A stretch of DNA of 64,000 nt from Cyathus striatus (GCA_025738555.1 JAOVFP010000002.1:1426001-1490000); one strand, 5' to 3'. Shown: positions 25,088-36,527, numbered from the stretch's first letter. Numbers and translations are program-made. The notes: a model not told the origin generated them from the sequence alone.

Positions 25088-25200
25088 TGCGTTAGTGATC
25101 CAAAATGCATAGTGGCTGTGCATGCACGGAATTTTGTTAGTCAGCAGCTCCGTGGATCCAAAAATGCGTAGTGGCTGTGCATGCGCGGTGCATTAGTCAT
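25088..25200. repeat. Minisatellite, two 55-60 bp units
   Basis: Two units carry the core AATGC(A/G)TAGTGGCTGTGCATGC followed by a variable part ending in TTAGTCA. The same unit is repeated about five times at 62608-62870. Confidence 0.75.
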
Positions 25201-26219
25201 CACCTACCTCTTTTCGAATTGTCGCGCACCGTGCATGGAACACAATTTCACAAAATGTTACTGTATCAAACCTCACACAAATTACACACATTCTCATCAT
25301 TAAAATATCTTTGCTCATTTAAATAGCCTGGATATAAAACTACTTTAAATTATTTTATGTACTTTTCTACAGCCACTTCAAATGCTATTTATTGGATACT
25401 TACTAGGCAACTGTCACATATATAACTCCCATACTTAAAGTGTTCCCATACATTTACTCTTGATTTTCTCGCAGTTGAATAATTAGAATAAAGTGGGAGC
25501 TATTAAAATGAATACATAACTGTGGAATCACTGTAACAGCTAGTTGCGGCCAGTAAAACAAAGGAAAAATATTATAATGAAGGTAGTATAATTAGAACAA
25601 AGGTAAATAAATAAAATAATGCACAGGAAATCAATAAAAAGGGTTCTGTCTCCTAACAAGAAATATGAAAGTAAATTTCTTATTCAAGCGAGGTTTCTGC
25701 TGATCCAAGCATCAGCAACTCCTAAATGAGTATCTAACAAGTAAACTTATTATTTTGTATAAAAAGGAAATAACAAAAAAGCTAGGATTCGTCAAGCTTG
25801 CCCTTTAACGTGCGTCGCGAAGCGACGTACGTTACATGTTATGGTATGGGTTTACACAGTAGCTTACGTAAGCGCTAAGCGAAGATCCGAAGAAGCCGAT
25901 ATGTCGGAACTCAATTCCATCTGATGAGATTTAGTGTGGTTGTTAGGCTTTCCATACGCGTGTTCCTTTCCATAACAACTTTAAATGCTTGAGGGAGGGT
26001 AACCAGAACAGGAATCAAGAGAAGTTTTTGCCTTCGTTTGCTTATCGTCTTGTCATTGTCCCAAGCGTCCCAAGTTCCAACATCGTCTTCAGTTCAACCT
26101 CCGAGCTACTCAGTCTTAGACTCACACGTTCTGAAACTCTCATTTGCAGGTGTCCAACCATGACAAGAGTGCCTCTCGCTGCATTACATTACTTACACCC
26201 AAACTACTTATTCTTCTTA

Positions 26220-26760
26220 ATTCAAGATGGTTTTCCGAATTCAACATTCATTCCTTGAATCTGAAGATCCTCGTAGCGCCAGCGTAACTTCTCGTTTTTT
26301 GATTTGCCAACGGAAGTAGGGTAGACAAGTAAGATCGCGAAAGTTTTTGTACTCCACGATCTTCATCTCCTTCCCAACGATACTCAAGAGCACTCAGTAC
26401 TTCATCCCTATTAGCTATTAGTATTCCTTCCAGTGAAAGCTCACAAAGGCTCGGCAAATAAATCGTACTTGCTGAAGCTAAAGACCCAGACCAAGGAACT
26501 AGCAGCTCAAAAAAGCTACTTATGATCTGAAACTTGATCTTTCAGTAATCTTTCTATTCCAAATTCGTCCCACGTCGTGATTTCATCCCACTAAACACAG
26601 GCATTCCAAAGTTGGTAAGGCTTTTAGAATATCTAAAAGTGTTGTTTGAGGAATGTTCGCTTCCTTACAATTCTGAGGCTTCTCAATGGACAATTAGACC
26701 GTTTCACGAGGTAAAGAGCCACTGAGTAAGTAACTTGAGATTTGTGGTTAATCTGTGACT
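26220..26760 (-). pseudogene. F-box/LRR-like protein remnant (C-terminal part)
   Basis: On the minus strand the pieces read IPQTTLLDILKALPTLECL (about 26660-26600), LPSLCELSLEGILIA (about 26455-26410) and, in a shifted frame, EKLRWRYEDLQIQGM followed by a stop (about 26300-26230). Leucine-rich repeats of this style are common in the large F-box families of agaricomycetes. The F-box itself is not seen. A homologous tail lies at 39807-40050. Frame changes and a missing 5' end make it a remnant. The family assignment is from the LRR-like pattern only. Confidence 0.4.
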
Positions 26761-26787
26761 GTGGTGGAAACAATACTCGAAAATCGT

Positions 26788-27417
26788 TTAAAGCAAGCAG
26801 TGTAAGAGAGCTGCGTTAAGATCACTGTCGTGGTCCAGGTGGCTCATGTCGAGGCGATATGAAGTTAGATCGTCCAAAACAGCAAGGCCGGGTGTAGTCG
26901 AACTCAGGTCGAACTCTGACTCATAATGATATTTGGCCGAGTACTGATATAATGCCCCCTGAAATGCAAGCTTGAAGCCAGCCAGCCTATCGGCCGCGTA
27001 ACGATCTCCATTTCGTGCTCTCATGACAAGCATACATAGTGTAGGCAAAAGAGCTTCGCTGTCGATGGTAAAAGGCTGGACGTTGAGCAATCCGAGGTTG
27101 TGTATAAACCGTGAACAGAGATAGAAGATTAGAACACGTGGAGGAGCATTACATGCATAGACACAAGTACTAAATGCCATAACTGAGTTATAGCGTATGA
27201 CAGCGAGGCGTAAGAGTGTTAGGTTAAGCCAGCTATCGGAGCCACCATGTTGCGCGTACGATATAAAGAACAATGTACGATAGGCGAAGTTACATGAACA
27301 CGGCCACACGATCCGATCCCTTGAAGGTATCACAGCAGGTGCATTGACCGAACAAAGTCGTAAGCGTATGCGATATGCGACGATTATATCGACCCTCAAC
27401 GAAGCAAGTTCATCCAC
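26788..27417 (-). CDS. Hypothetical 209-codon frame of the MPDU1 module
   Basis: This is one of the longest uninterrupted frames in the window, starting MDELASLRVDIIVAYRIRL and ending HLDHDSDLNAALLHCLL. It is moderately hydrophobic in the first 120 residues, with a more acidic and polar C-terminus. I recognise no domain. It follows the spacer and MPDU1-like remnant on the same strand, and decayed homologues occupy the same relative place at 5060-4630, 14600-14040 and 9110-9340. It may be the last exon of a longer gene whose upstream exon reads ANRFAISTLDIVQLDG near 27500-27430, or simply chance in a repeat. Confidence 0.35.
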   Translation of the reverse strand: MDELASLRVDIIVAYRIRLRLCSVNAPAVIPSRDRIVWPCSCNFAYRTLFFISYAQHGGSDSWLNLTLLRLAVIRYNSVMAFSTCVYACNAPPRVLIFYLCSRFIHNLGLLNVQPFTIDSEALLPTLCMLVMRARNGDRYAADRLAGFKLAFQGALYQYSAKYHYESEFDLSSTTPGLAVLDDLTSYRLDMSHLDHDSDLNAALLHCLL

Positions 27418-27429
27418 TGTGATAATTGT

Positions 27430-27959
27430 ACGACTTCCAGAGCAAGGGTACTAAGCCATCAAGCTGAACGATGTCTAGAGTCGAGATAGCAAACCTGTTA
27501 GCCTCTGCCAACATAGGCCAACGACATCCCACATACCTTCTTCTGCCTAGACGGCCTTCAATGCCCCCTAGCAAGCATATCGAACCTAATCCTCTCGAAC
27601 ACATACCTACACCATCCCTGCATAGCCATCCAGCGCCCAAACAAAGTAATGCTGTATCCGAAGAACGCGACAGCGTCATGCTCAGGCACGTCGTTCTGAG
27701 GTCGCCTTTGAACGGCAAGTGCTTCATAATTCATACCCCCTTCCCTCATACCCGTCTACACCACTATCGGCTCGGTGAGCAGCGTAGGTACCATCAAATC
27801 CCCGAAGTTACATCTAGAGATGAACGAACAGCCTTATCAGCTCATCCGCCAAAAGCAGAAGCAGAAGCAAAAGCAAACGTACATTATTCCTGCCAGTCTG
27901 CCACGTGACAGGCGTACTAGGTACACCTCATCGTCCTTATGCGTATCCCCTTTGCCCCT
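27430..27959 (-). repeat. MPDU1-module spacer
   Basis: The minus strand matches 8690-9110, 38800-39260, 48650-48860 and 61910-62370. Shared words are CATCTCTAGATGT, CTTGCTAGGGGGCATT, GCAGAAGAAGGTAT and TTGGCAGAGGCTAACA. Frames on both strands are conserved in part, so a small exon cannot be excluded. On the plus strand the copies share an S/ASEE...MLKHVVLRSL-like reading. Confidence 0.5.
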
Positions 27960-28671
27960 CGTCCCCATACCTGAAGAGTCCATCCTGAGAAGGTAAGCAG
28001 CTGAACGCAAGCACCAGATTGAGTGTGAACGACACTTCGAAAGCTGCGCTTAGGGAGCTGTCTTTGGCCTTCGTTGTCACAATGATGACCAACAGAATGT
28101 TGGCCTGCCAAGCGGAATCGCTGGTTCTGGATGAATTGAGGAAGTATCGACATAAGCTCCAGAGGAAGACAGAAACGTTGAAGCGCCTAGTGGTCAACAA
28201 ACGAGTATAGACAATCCCAGCGGAGCCAATACGCCAAATAGAGTCCGGTGGTGCCGACGAGGGGGAAAAGCCCGGGAAGCGGTACATGCCAGTGTTCTGA
28301 GGGAAGCGCTGGGAGGAAGAAGCAGTGTGTGGATGAGGTGTAGAAAACTGGGTTGAGTGAAGGGTCAGTTGGTTAATAGCTCGAGGATGGTTCCACGATG
28401 TACTTTGGTGGATGATTTGAGGTATTTTCACTATTCATCCTGCAAGAACTACCGAGCGCTGCTTCGGGACCTTCGGCAGGGGGCACTTTGGACGGGCACC
28501 GTTTGTGTTTCAACACAGGGTTGTGTACTATATCTAAGTGAAGTATTCATTAGACGGGTTTCTAACACTTGCAATTAGAGAAAGATGATAAGTACTCACC
28601 TACTTTACGTAAGGCGTGCCGATAGTTAGCATAGGCCACTTGTAGGTCACGGTAAGTTAGGGTCGTCATTC
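27960..28671 (-). pseudogene. MPDU1-like (PQ-loop) pseudogene, minus strand
   Basis: A short open stretch starts at 28671 (MTTLTYRDLQVAYANYRHAL) and runs into a GGTGAGT donor near 28602. Its relation to MPDU1 is unclear. Downstream, the minus strand shares ATAGTGAAA.TACCTC.AATCATCC with the KVPRIIQ exon of the copy at 13376. Another frame reads GTTGLYLAYWLRW (about 28240-28200) and then LPQFIQNQR (about 28155-28130), the second PQ-loop motif. In-frame stops and indels are present. It is followed by the module spacer and the 209-codon frame on the same strand. Confidence 0.5.
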
Positions 28672-28839
28672 TGGCTTTAGTTTGAGGGAAGAATCATAAA
28701 AGGATTGGGTTTGGCGGTGGGTTTCATAGGGGGCTAGGCAGCATATCCGACTCGGAAAGGAAAGAGTAGTAGGGCTATGAATTGGTAAGTACGAAGGAGA
28801 GACGACCAGTCCCGACTTGGTCCCGACGTGACGCATTCG

Positions 28840-30730
28840 GTTGTTTATAATGTATATACGTACTAGTAGGGCTTCGAATTAGGAGAGAGTCGAGCCTAGT
28901 CGAGACACGATCAATCCGATGTGTTTACGTTGTTTACAATGTAGGCTTTTGGCAAACACTTGTATGGCCCGGAAAGCCATTCTGCTGCCACTACGAAGTT
29001 CGAATCACCGTGACCAAGCAACCACTAAGTCAGACTCCAAACCAGTCGCTTTCCGCGCCCACCAAGTGTCATGACCACCGTTAACATCGACATCCTAAGT
29101 TCTCCTGTTGGTTCTAACGAACGTCGTTTCCTTAGTTTAAGTACCTTATAGAAGGGGATCCGATAGGCCGGTGAGGATTGGGATGGCTCTCGGTCAAGGG
29201 TTTGAGTCCTTGCCATCACCTTGAGGGATTGGCGGCCGAATATCGATGTGGGGGAAACCAGAAGAATGTGCGTGTTACTAAGTTTTTGTCCTTTATTATG
29301 TGGAAAGAGCTTATGAGAATCCTAGATAAGTCTTTGGATATGGCTTATTTCTGTCATATAGTTCATAAACTGCATGTTCCGCCAATGAAGCGCAGTTTTG
29401 CATTTAAACATTTAGGATATACGCATTTGACGAGGATTCGAGTGGAGACGCGGAAGCGATGAGAATTTACTAACGAAACGAGCCAGTCATACGGTAAGTT
29501 GCAGTTTAATGGGTGCTGACAGGAATCAGAATCGGACCGTACACATGGCGTATTATGGGGCGGAGAGGTACGATGAAGAGCTAACGATATGGGAATCGGG
29601 AGGATCAGTATGGATGTCATTTCGGGGAAGCGTAATTTAGGGAGTATACTAATTGTGTCGGGTCGGGGAACTAGGGAGGAAGAAGGTATGTTGGGTGTCG
29701 TCCGTTGTGTGTGGAAGGAGCTGATATCTGTGCTTCTCTTAGACTTGGAAGGGTGAGAGAGGTTGGGGGTGCCCCTTGGTGTCGACTACCATACTCCTTA
29801 CCAATAGCTTCATACGCACTTTCGTCTTCTCTCCGTTCATCGCCACTCACGACGCTGAGTCATACTTACAGGCTCTGATAGTCTCAATAATCTGTTCCCA
29901 CTCTCGTCGCTCCGTTCTCTGCTTATAGGCCTTCTCGCGCTGTGCTTGTCCCGACTAGAATCTTTGATATTTTAGCTCTATACATAGCACGACATGGCAG
30001 GGGGAACTCATATACACAGCCTCGGTACCACAACGTTCAATCGCGTGGAACTTTTGACATCGATTCGGGATGAATATTCTGAACTGGTGTTCTATTAGGA
30101 CTGCCTGCTGAGCGCTTGAATGCGTACTTCTCTCACGTTGTTTCTCATGTCAGATTTCTACAGAATCATCACCGCTATTGGGTACCTGTTGTGATGTTCT
30201 TGTTCCATCTGTTCACGATCTGCTCTGCCAGTTATCTCTGTCATCGTAATTTCGAATTGACATCTGAATGCTCTTCTATTATTTTCTTACCGCTAAGGAA
30301 GGAATCTCCGTCCAAGCACCTAGCGCTATATTAATATGATCAACGCGAAAACGATCTAAATACCACTCCGATGAGAGTCCAAGGTTTTCGAACTCGGAAC
30401 CAGTATTCCGTTAATTTCAGTGGTAACTAAGTCTTATTACAGTCCATTTCCGATGAGAAGATATGTGAATTCCATAAGGTTGCCGTGAAGTCAGGCTATG
30501 CCTCCTGTGCATCAAGATATTTATATATGCCTACACCCCTCGCCGTAATAGGTCGTGGTGTGAGAGTCAAGATGCTAAAGTGTCATCAAATAATACTTAT
30601 ACTGGTAACACACGAACTCACCCCACCACCTTCCTACTTGCTTACGTCTTGTCATCTCAGACTCAGTGTTGTGTGATCACCTTCAACGCCGCGTTCTCTA
30701 CAATTGGAAACTGAAAAACATCTTGCCGAA
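28840..30730 (+). repeat. Duplicated 5' flank of FAM copy 3
   Basis: This flank is homologous to 50340-51187 plus 54799-55139, the 5' flank of copy 4. Shared words include GTAGGGCTTCGAATTAGGAGAGA, TTTACAATGTA.GCT.TTGGCAAACA, TTTGAGTCCT.GCCATCACCTTGA and TATTGGGT.CCTGTTGTGAT. The copy 4 version lacks several hundred bases and is interrupted by the fold-back element at 51188-54789. Confidence 0.75.
29178..29462 (+). CDS. Short conserved frame in the duplicated flank
   Basis: The frame includes KFLSFIMWKELMRILDKSLD then AYFCHIVHKLHVPPMK. The duplicate at 50703-50912 reads KFLSFITVYGKELMKTLDKSLD and AYFCPMVQKLHVPPMK. The two differ by insertions of 3 and 6 nt that keep the frame, mild evidence for a coding exon. 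No family is recognised and the gene limits are unknown. Confidence 0.3.
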   Translation: MGWLSVKGLSPCHHLEGLAAEYRCGGNQKNVRVTKFLSFIMWKELMRILDKSLDMAYFCHIVHKLHVPPMKRSFAFKHLGYTHLTRIRVETRKR

Positions 30731-33700
30731 ATGTTTGATTCAGCTAAGAACTTCGTGATACAGGGCGGTGCAACGTTTATTGATATCGGTAAACAATGTT
30801 GTAAGTTAGCCTTATTTATGTGTTTAAGTAAAAACTTATTATTCACTACATTTATTCTAGATGTGAAGAAGGCATACTATCCAAGGTCTTCACGTGGTAC
30901 CTCCAACACATTTCATCAGGATAACTCTCCAATTCTATCGAATCGTGATGTAAGTGATGTATAATCCAGTCGTGATTGCAGCCATTCTTATCTCTTCGTA
31001 CTTCAAGTATAAACAAATTAAAAAGGGGGATATTAACGTAATTGAATGCATCAATGGGCCTGTACGGAAAGGAAGCCTCTACAATGACTTCATAGTTGAA
31101 GTTTCAGGGGAAAATAAGAGGAAAATGGCACGGATCTATAATGGACGGCGCGGCTGTGCGGTGAGTTAATAAAATACTCTTTAATCTCACATTACAATGC
31201 TTATATGATATTGAAGCAACTGAAGAAAGAATTAGAAATGTTGTCCAAAATGTGGTAAGCAAATGACAGTCAAAGTTTCTGGAAACTGGATGTTTGACGT
31301 CTAGAATATAAGGCCACATCCCAGTATTCCTCAAGTGTTTGGAATATATAAATCAAACGATACAATTGGTTTGGTATTTCATGATGATGGTACCAGAAAT
31401 ATGATTTCACATGCTTGTTTAACATCTGACCTTGATATAGGAACATATCAACGATGTTCAGAATATATGCAGTCTCTGCAGCCTTTGCAACGTGCTGCCT
31501 TTTATATCAGATATGTAAGTCCGCAATTATAAGTATGGAAACCCTCTGAGATAGTCATAACCAGGTGTCGCATTATATTGTGGGCTAATCTTTACACTCA
31601 TGATTTTCAAGTTCATATGCGGCTTTCTGTAGGATACCTTGGAATATTTATGCCAGCATATTCAATCGCTTCGCATGAAGCTTACTGAAATTGAAAGTAT
31701 GCCCATTGAAGAGCTGGGTTTGACAGAGGACCAAGTAGAACTACCTGCTCATCAGGGTTTGTTAGACTTTTATGTCGATTCACATGGTACACTTATATCT
31801 GTTGTGTCGGTAAGCAGGGGCTGCTAACTTTTCGAGTTCTTGTCGAGTTTTTCGAGTTAAAGTCGAGTCTCACTTCAGTTATAGTCGAGTTCCACTTTTG
31901 AGCTCGCTTAACTTTTTCGAGTCAAAGTTAAGTTACCTCAAGTGGCCATTTTCTTATTTCGAGTGGACTCGAGTTCCCTTCTTTTTTATTTTGATAAAAG
32001 TCGAGTTCCCTCGAGTGGACTTAAGTTCCTCACTTATTTTTTTTGGTGAAAGTCAAATTCCCTCAAGTAAACTTAAGTTCCTCACTTATTTTATTTTTTG
32101 AGCTAAAGTCGAGTTCCATTTAAGTTTTTCGAGTGTACTTAAGTTCCTCACTAATTTTTTAGTGAGTATAAGTTGAGTTCCCAATCACTACTGCTGCTAC
32201 CACTGCTCTCTGTCCCGCACCTTGCCTAATTTCTTCTACATTTCCCACGCACTCTGCCCACCATTATTTACTTTTGTTTGCATGTAGTGTTGAACCATCA
32301 CATCTATCATACACAAATATTTATCACTGCGACATCAACATGTGAACATCAATGCTCATCATGCTCAACAGTGAGCAAGTCTTTTCTGATTTCCCAGCTC
32401 AATTCTTGCTCTTTTTATTTCAATCTTTTTGTGTCACCTAATATAAGTTATTATACATATAGTAGGCCACATTATACTAAGTACTAATGTAAATCAACTT
32501 ATAAAAATGCGAGTTACATATGTATTTAGTCTTTATTATTAATATTTCCATGCTTTGTACAACAGATTATGTGATTTGTTTAGAAATGTGTATTAATTGT
32601 ATGGAAAAATAAGAGCGGGGGCGTGGGAAACTATGAGCATGAGGGCGGGAAATGATGAAATGCGTGGGAAATTGCGAGCGGGAGGGCAGGAAATAATGAT
32701 TAGAGGAGAAGCGGAGGCGTGGGAAATCAAGAGCGGGAGAGCGGGATAGAATGAGTAGAGGTCAGAATGATAGCGGAAGCGTGTGAAAATGTTGAGTAGG
32801 AATGCAGACAGCAGTAAACAACGGAAATTATAAGCGGAGGCGTGGGAAATCATGAGCGGGAGGGCGGGATAGAATGACTAGAGGTTAGAATGATAGCGGA
32901 AGCGTGGGAAAATGTTAACTGAGAATGCGGACACCTGTAAACAGTGGAATAATGTTGAAAACTTTATAATTCAGACGTTGCTCAATAAATCCTTCTATAA
33001 TGTATACAGTATACATTAATATATTGGAGGAAAACTTAACAAATTAATGAAAGGCGGAAGCATGGGAAATTGTAAGTGTGATGGCGGACAACAGAAAAGA
33101 GCATAGGAAACGTTGAACATGAAGGTATGTAAGCGCGAATGTTAAGCGGAGGCGTGGGAAATTATGAGCGGAGGTACGGGTGACAATGAGCAGAGTGTGG
33201 GAAACATTGAGCGCGAAAGTATGTAGGCGCGATATGTTAAGCGGAAGCGTGGGAAATAACAAGCGGAGGTGCGCGCAACAATGAGTATGCTGGGAAATGA
33301 GTAAACATTGAATTATAGGCGTGGGAAAGAATGGGCGGGGGGGCGGGAAATAACACAAACTACTGTATGTATTATTGTAGGGTACTCCATACAATACAAT
33401 TGTAGAACTTGCTAATTTTTCAAGTAAAAGTTAAGTTCCCTAGCGTAAAGTTAAGTTTCTCGCTTGTTTTTTTGAGCAAAAGTTAAGTTCCATTGAGTGG
33501 AGTCAAGTTTCTCGCTTATTTTTTTTGAGTGAAAGTTAAGTTCTATCGAGTGGAGTCGAGTTTCTCACTTATAATTTTATTCGAGTGTCAGTCGAGTGGA
33601 GTTAAGTTCCTCACTTATGCTAAATTCAAGTGTCAGTTAAGTTACCATCAAGTTACCTTCGAGTGATAAATGCCACTTGACTCCACTCAAATTTGAGTCG

Positions 33701-36527
33701 AGTTCCATTTGAGTTCCACTTAAGTTCCAGTCGAGTGTCTAACTTAAGTTCCTCAAGTTCCATACCAAAAAACCCATACTTTATGATTGTACTCATTGTT
33801 GTCGCGATCCCTTAGCTCGTTGTTTCCCACGCCCACCCATGCCGCCGCGGATGTGTAAAAATAGCGCCATCATATCATCCATCAAATCCCTGATCATTCC
33901 ACTCGCTTCTGATGCATTGATGGTGATCACATTGCACTTCTTCCATCATCATGCTCAACAGTGAGCACGTATTTTGTGCATTCTTCTCTCACTTTTTGAA
34001 TTCTTCTGGTGATTTTTTTTTGTGGTGTGAAGTTAGTTATTTTGTATGTAATATAATGTCTTAGTTGTATAAACATCATGTACTGTGCTTATAAAAAATA
34101 TTATATGAATAATAATAATTGCAGCTTTTCATACTATTTCATAAGTAATTTAGCTGTACTGTCAAAGCATTTAGTATACATTCATATTCACAAAAAAAAA
34201 TTGAGAGGAATCGCCCAAGAATTCGACCAGAAATGAAAATAATGGGTACTCACTGTTTATGACGATGACGAGGCACATGAATGTGATCAAATGTGCCGCG
34301 GAAACAATGCACGGCACTCATTGATTAATTTGATAGAGGTAGAGGCATCAGATCAAATTAATGATTGACATTCAGGGGCGTGGGAAACAATGAGCGCGAA
34401 AGCGCAATAGTGAGTGATCATTAATCTAGCAATCCATAGTAGTGTTAGAATGTCTGTGATATACCATACAGTTTACATTTTTTGAGTTACAGGTAAGTTC
34501 CTAAGTTAAGTTCCAGTTGAGTTCCAGTTGAGTTCCATTCGAGTTACTGGTAACTCGAAAAGTTGACGGCCCAGTAAGCAGCTGTTGTATGTTACTGAAT
34601 GTTTTTCTTACTGCACCATAGATTTACTATACTAGTCGCTCTTATTATTCCTTGATGACATGGAATGCACAGAGGCCGCCACGAAAACTTCCTAAAAGTT
34701 CATTTAAATTGATTCAATCAATTCTCAGCCAGAATAGTATCATCTCACAACCTCATGTTAGTATGGCACAAGTGATATCTGAAATCCACCATGCATTTCT
34801 CTCAGTAATTCAGACTCAATATATATATAACAGCCAGAGAATTGAATGTTATATTGGGCATCCTGTTATGCTACATGGGCCCATTTATGATAACATTCAT
34901 TACATATCTGGTCATGTCAAGGTCATTCAACGAAAATTTGACAATAGCTCATGGTTCTTCAATGCCAACTTATTATTTTACAGGAAATCACATGTAGATC
35001 AGCTTACATGGTAAGGACAAGACATTAGGTGTTCATGTCAGAAGTAACAAGAATAGAGAGGGGTGAATGAGAGAATAGGGTGTGATAATGGAGCAAAGAG
35101 AGGGTGGTAAAGGTGCAAGAACTCAGACACAAACACTGACACAGACACAAGATGGGGAGAAAGCTTGTTGACAACTACCAAGTTACAGAGTGTTTATATA
35201 CTGAGTAAGTCTACCAAAGTCCAACCAAAGTCCTGTAACTAAGGTAACTGACAGCTGTCAATCTGTCAATCACAAATCTGTCAATCAAGTATCTGTCAAT
35301 CACAGATCTGTCAAGTATGACAGGTGACAAGTGACAGCTGTCAAGGAAGCTGTGCAACCCAGAATATCTAACAGTTCACCTATATCTAAACCAGCTATCC
35401 TGATAGCTTCAAGTTAATACGCGATGCTGTAGCCACAGCAAACTTCAAAAATGCAGATCACTATGAGAATATATCAATTGAGGGAAATTGCCACATCTCC
35501 GAAGACACTTATCATAATTGGCCTTATGAAGCATCAAAAATACTAGAAAACCATGCAGTTATACGTGATATAAATGACAGTAACAAATTAGGTATAGGTA
35601 ATAAATTATTTGATATACATATTCAACAAAATTTTCTGAAGCTCCAAGTTATTGTCCTACAGTATCCGGTGTGCGGATTTACATTGGAATTGCTATACGT
35701 TTCTCTGCAATCATCCGCTATGTGGAAAGTAACGAAGATGCAGAAATTTATTTATTTATTTCTGACCCAGGGATTGACCCTGTAGATGGACGGGTTTTGG
35801 AACCACAGATCTTTTGGTCATTGGAAAGCTCAGGAGCCAAGCCGCTAACAGAATTTTGTGCCGCTTTGATAGGGCTCTCTACTTGTGCAAATGTAGCCAT
35901 GACACTAGAAATAAGCTACTGGGATAATTTTTACTATTTGACCCTCCGTGATCTTTACAAAATGTGTGGGATAATGACACTTGATGTCTCGAGACACATT
36001 GGACGATCTGAACTTAAATCCAGTAAACAAGGTAGTTCAATCAATTATTTCTTCATGCTCATATCAAAATTTACAACCAAAATGTACTAGCACAACAAAA
36101 AAAATCATTTTCATACATAGAAGATAAAGGCATACAATATTTTAAAACAGGTCATGAAAATATGAAACACGGAGAATGGCCACTCCTGCCCTTCTTTGGA
36201 AAACGGACTAATTCTTCTATAAAGAGAAGTGTAGAACATTTCTGGGCTAAGGAAAGATTTTGCCTGCATGAAATGTCACCAAACATTTCATCCCTGTCTT
36301 GGATTGGAATTACAACCTTGGAAGATGGATTTGCTGTACTAGGTACAGTATATGATACAAGAGAATGGAGAAGCCATTACAAAGAAATTTATGAAGCAAG
36401 GTTATCTCGTGCAGCAGACAGGGATGAATGGGAAAAGATTTCACATTCAGACATCGATGGTGGTGGCTCAGATACAGATCATTTCGAAGAGGTGTCTGAA
36501 GAATCTGTTGCTTCGTTTGATAACTAA
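30731..36527 (+). CDS. FAM family gene copy 3, only intact copy (about 679 aa)
   Basis: Proposed exons: 30731-30788, 30982-31160, 31217-31254, 31313-31514, 31633-31809, 34622-35010, 35407-35597, 35663-36031 and 36091-36527. Together they are 2040 nt, open to the stop at 36525. Residues 1-19 read MFDSAKNFVIQGGATFIDI. Residues 20-79 have GDINVIECINGPV and ARIYNG, and 79-102 a QLKKELEMLSKMWPHPSIPQVFG stretch given here only as a pattern. By inference 20-115 resembles a degenerate protein-kinase N-lobe (strands, helix C, HPxIxQxFG); no HRD or DFG motif follows. Later blocks are LDFYVDS (exon 5), YISGHVKVIQ (exon 6), EIYLFISDPGIDPVDGRV (about 438-457) and SLSWIGITTLEDGFAVLG (about 600-620). An optional exon from 30861 is ambiguous. 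The sixth exon boundary intron carries element B, the next a solo LTR. My recollection is that similar N-termini occur in large agaricomycete families. Function unknown. Confidence 0.72.
31818..34573. mobile_element. Element B: second copy of the 2.75-kb TIR element, in a FAM copy 3 intron
   Basis: The left end GGGCTGCTAACTTTTCGAG and right end CTCGAAAAGTTGACGGCCC are the reverse complements of the right and left ends of element A, so the two are in opposite orientation. The flanks repeat GTAAGCAG (31810-31817 and 34574-34581). That octamer is also the intron's own donor site, so insertion duplicated the 5' splice site. FAM copy 4 shows the empty site (GTAAGCAGCTGTTG at 56205). Subterminal AAGTTAAG/TCGAGTT arrays (31825-32180, 33410-33750) and a central GCGGGAGGGCGGGAAAT-like array (32600-33360) mirror element A. 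No transposase is seen. Confidence 0.88.
35036..35373. mobile_element. Solo LTR 4 (338 bp) in a FAM copy 3 intron
   Basis: It begins TGTCAGAAG, ends ATATCTAACA and is flanked by GTTCA direct repeats (35031-35035 and 35374-35378). The homologous intron of copy 4 (near 57048-57054) lacks it. It holds a degenerate CTGTCAATCA tandem stretch (35255-35310). A shorter relative lies at 53385-53548. Confidence 0.9.

Larger units (their letters stand above)
23687..25963. mobile_element. Element E: 2.3-kb inverted-repeat element with internal minisatellite
   Basis: The left end (from 23687) and the reverse complement of the right end (to 25963) share AC.CG.GTATGGAAAGCC then TAACAACCAC. Weaker similarity continues for about 75 bp (CAAAT/AAATC.CATCA, TCCGAC, TCGGC). 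That is a long imperfect terminal inverted repeat. The interior is AT-rich with no long frame. Two units of a 55-bp minisatellite lie at about 25088-25200, with a perfect hairpin next to them. A related interior (25050-25320) is found again at 62565-63010. I could not find a clear target-site duplication, so the outer borders and the superfamily are uncertain. Confidence 0.55.

Noticed and set aside
30861..30949. Additional FAM exon (VKKAYYPRSSRG...) between exon 1 and the GDI exon
   Set aside because: A possible acceptor is present, but the donor and phase do not give a consistent frame across all copies. It is left as optional because the nine-exon model is in frame without it.
33044..33394. 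116-codon minus-strand frame
   Set aside because: It is a translation of the central GGGCGGGAAAT-type array of element B; no counterpart protein pattern.
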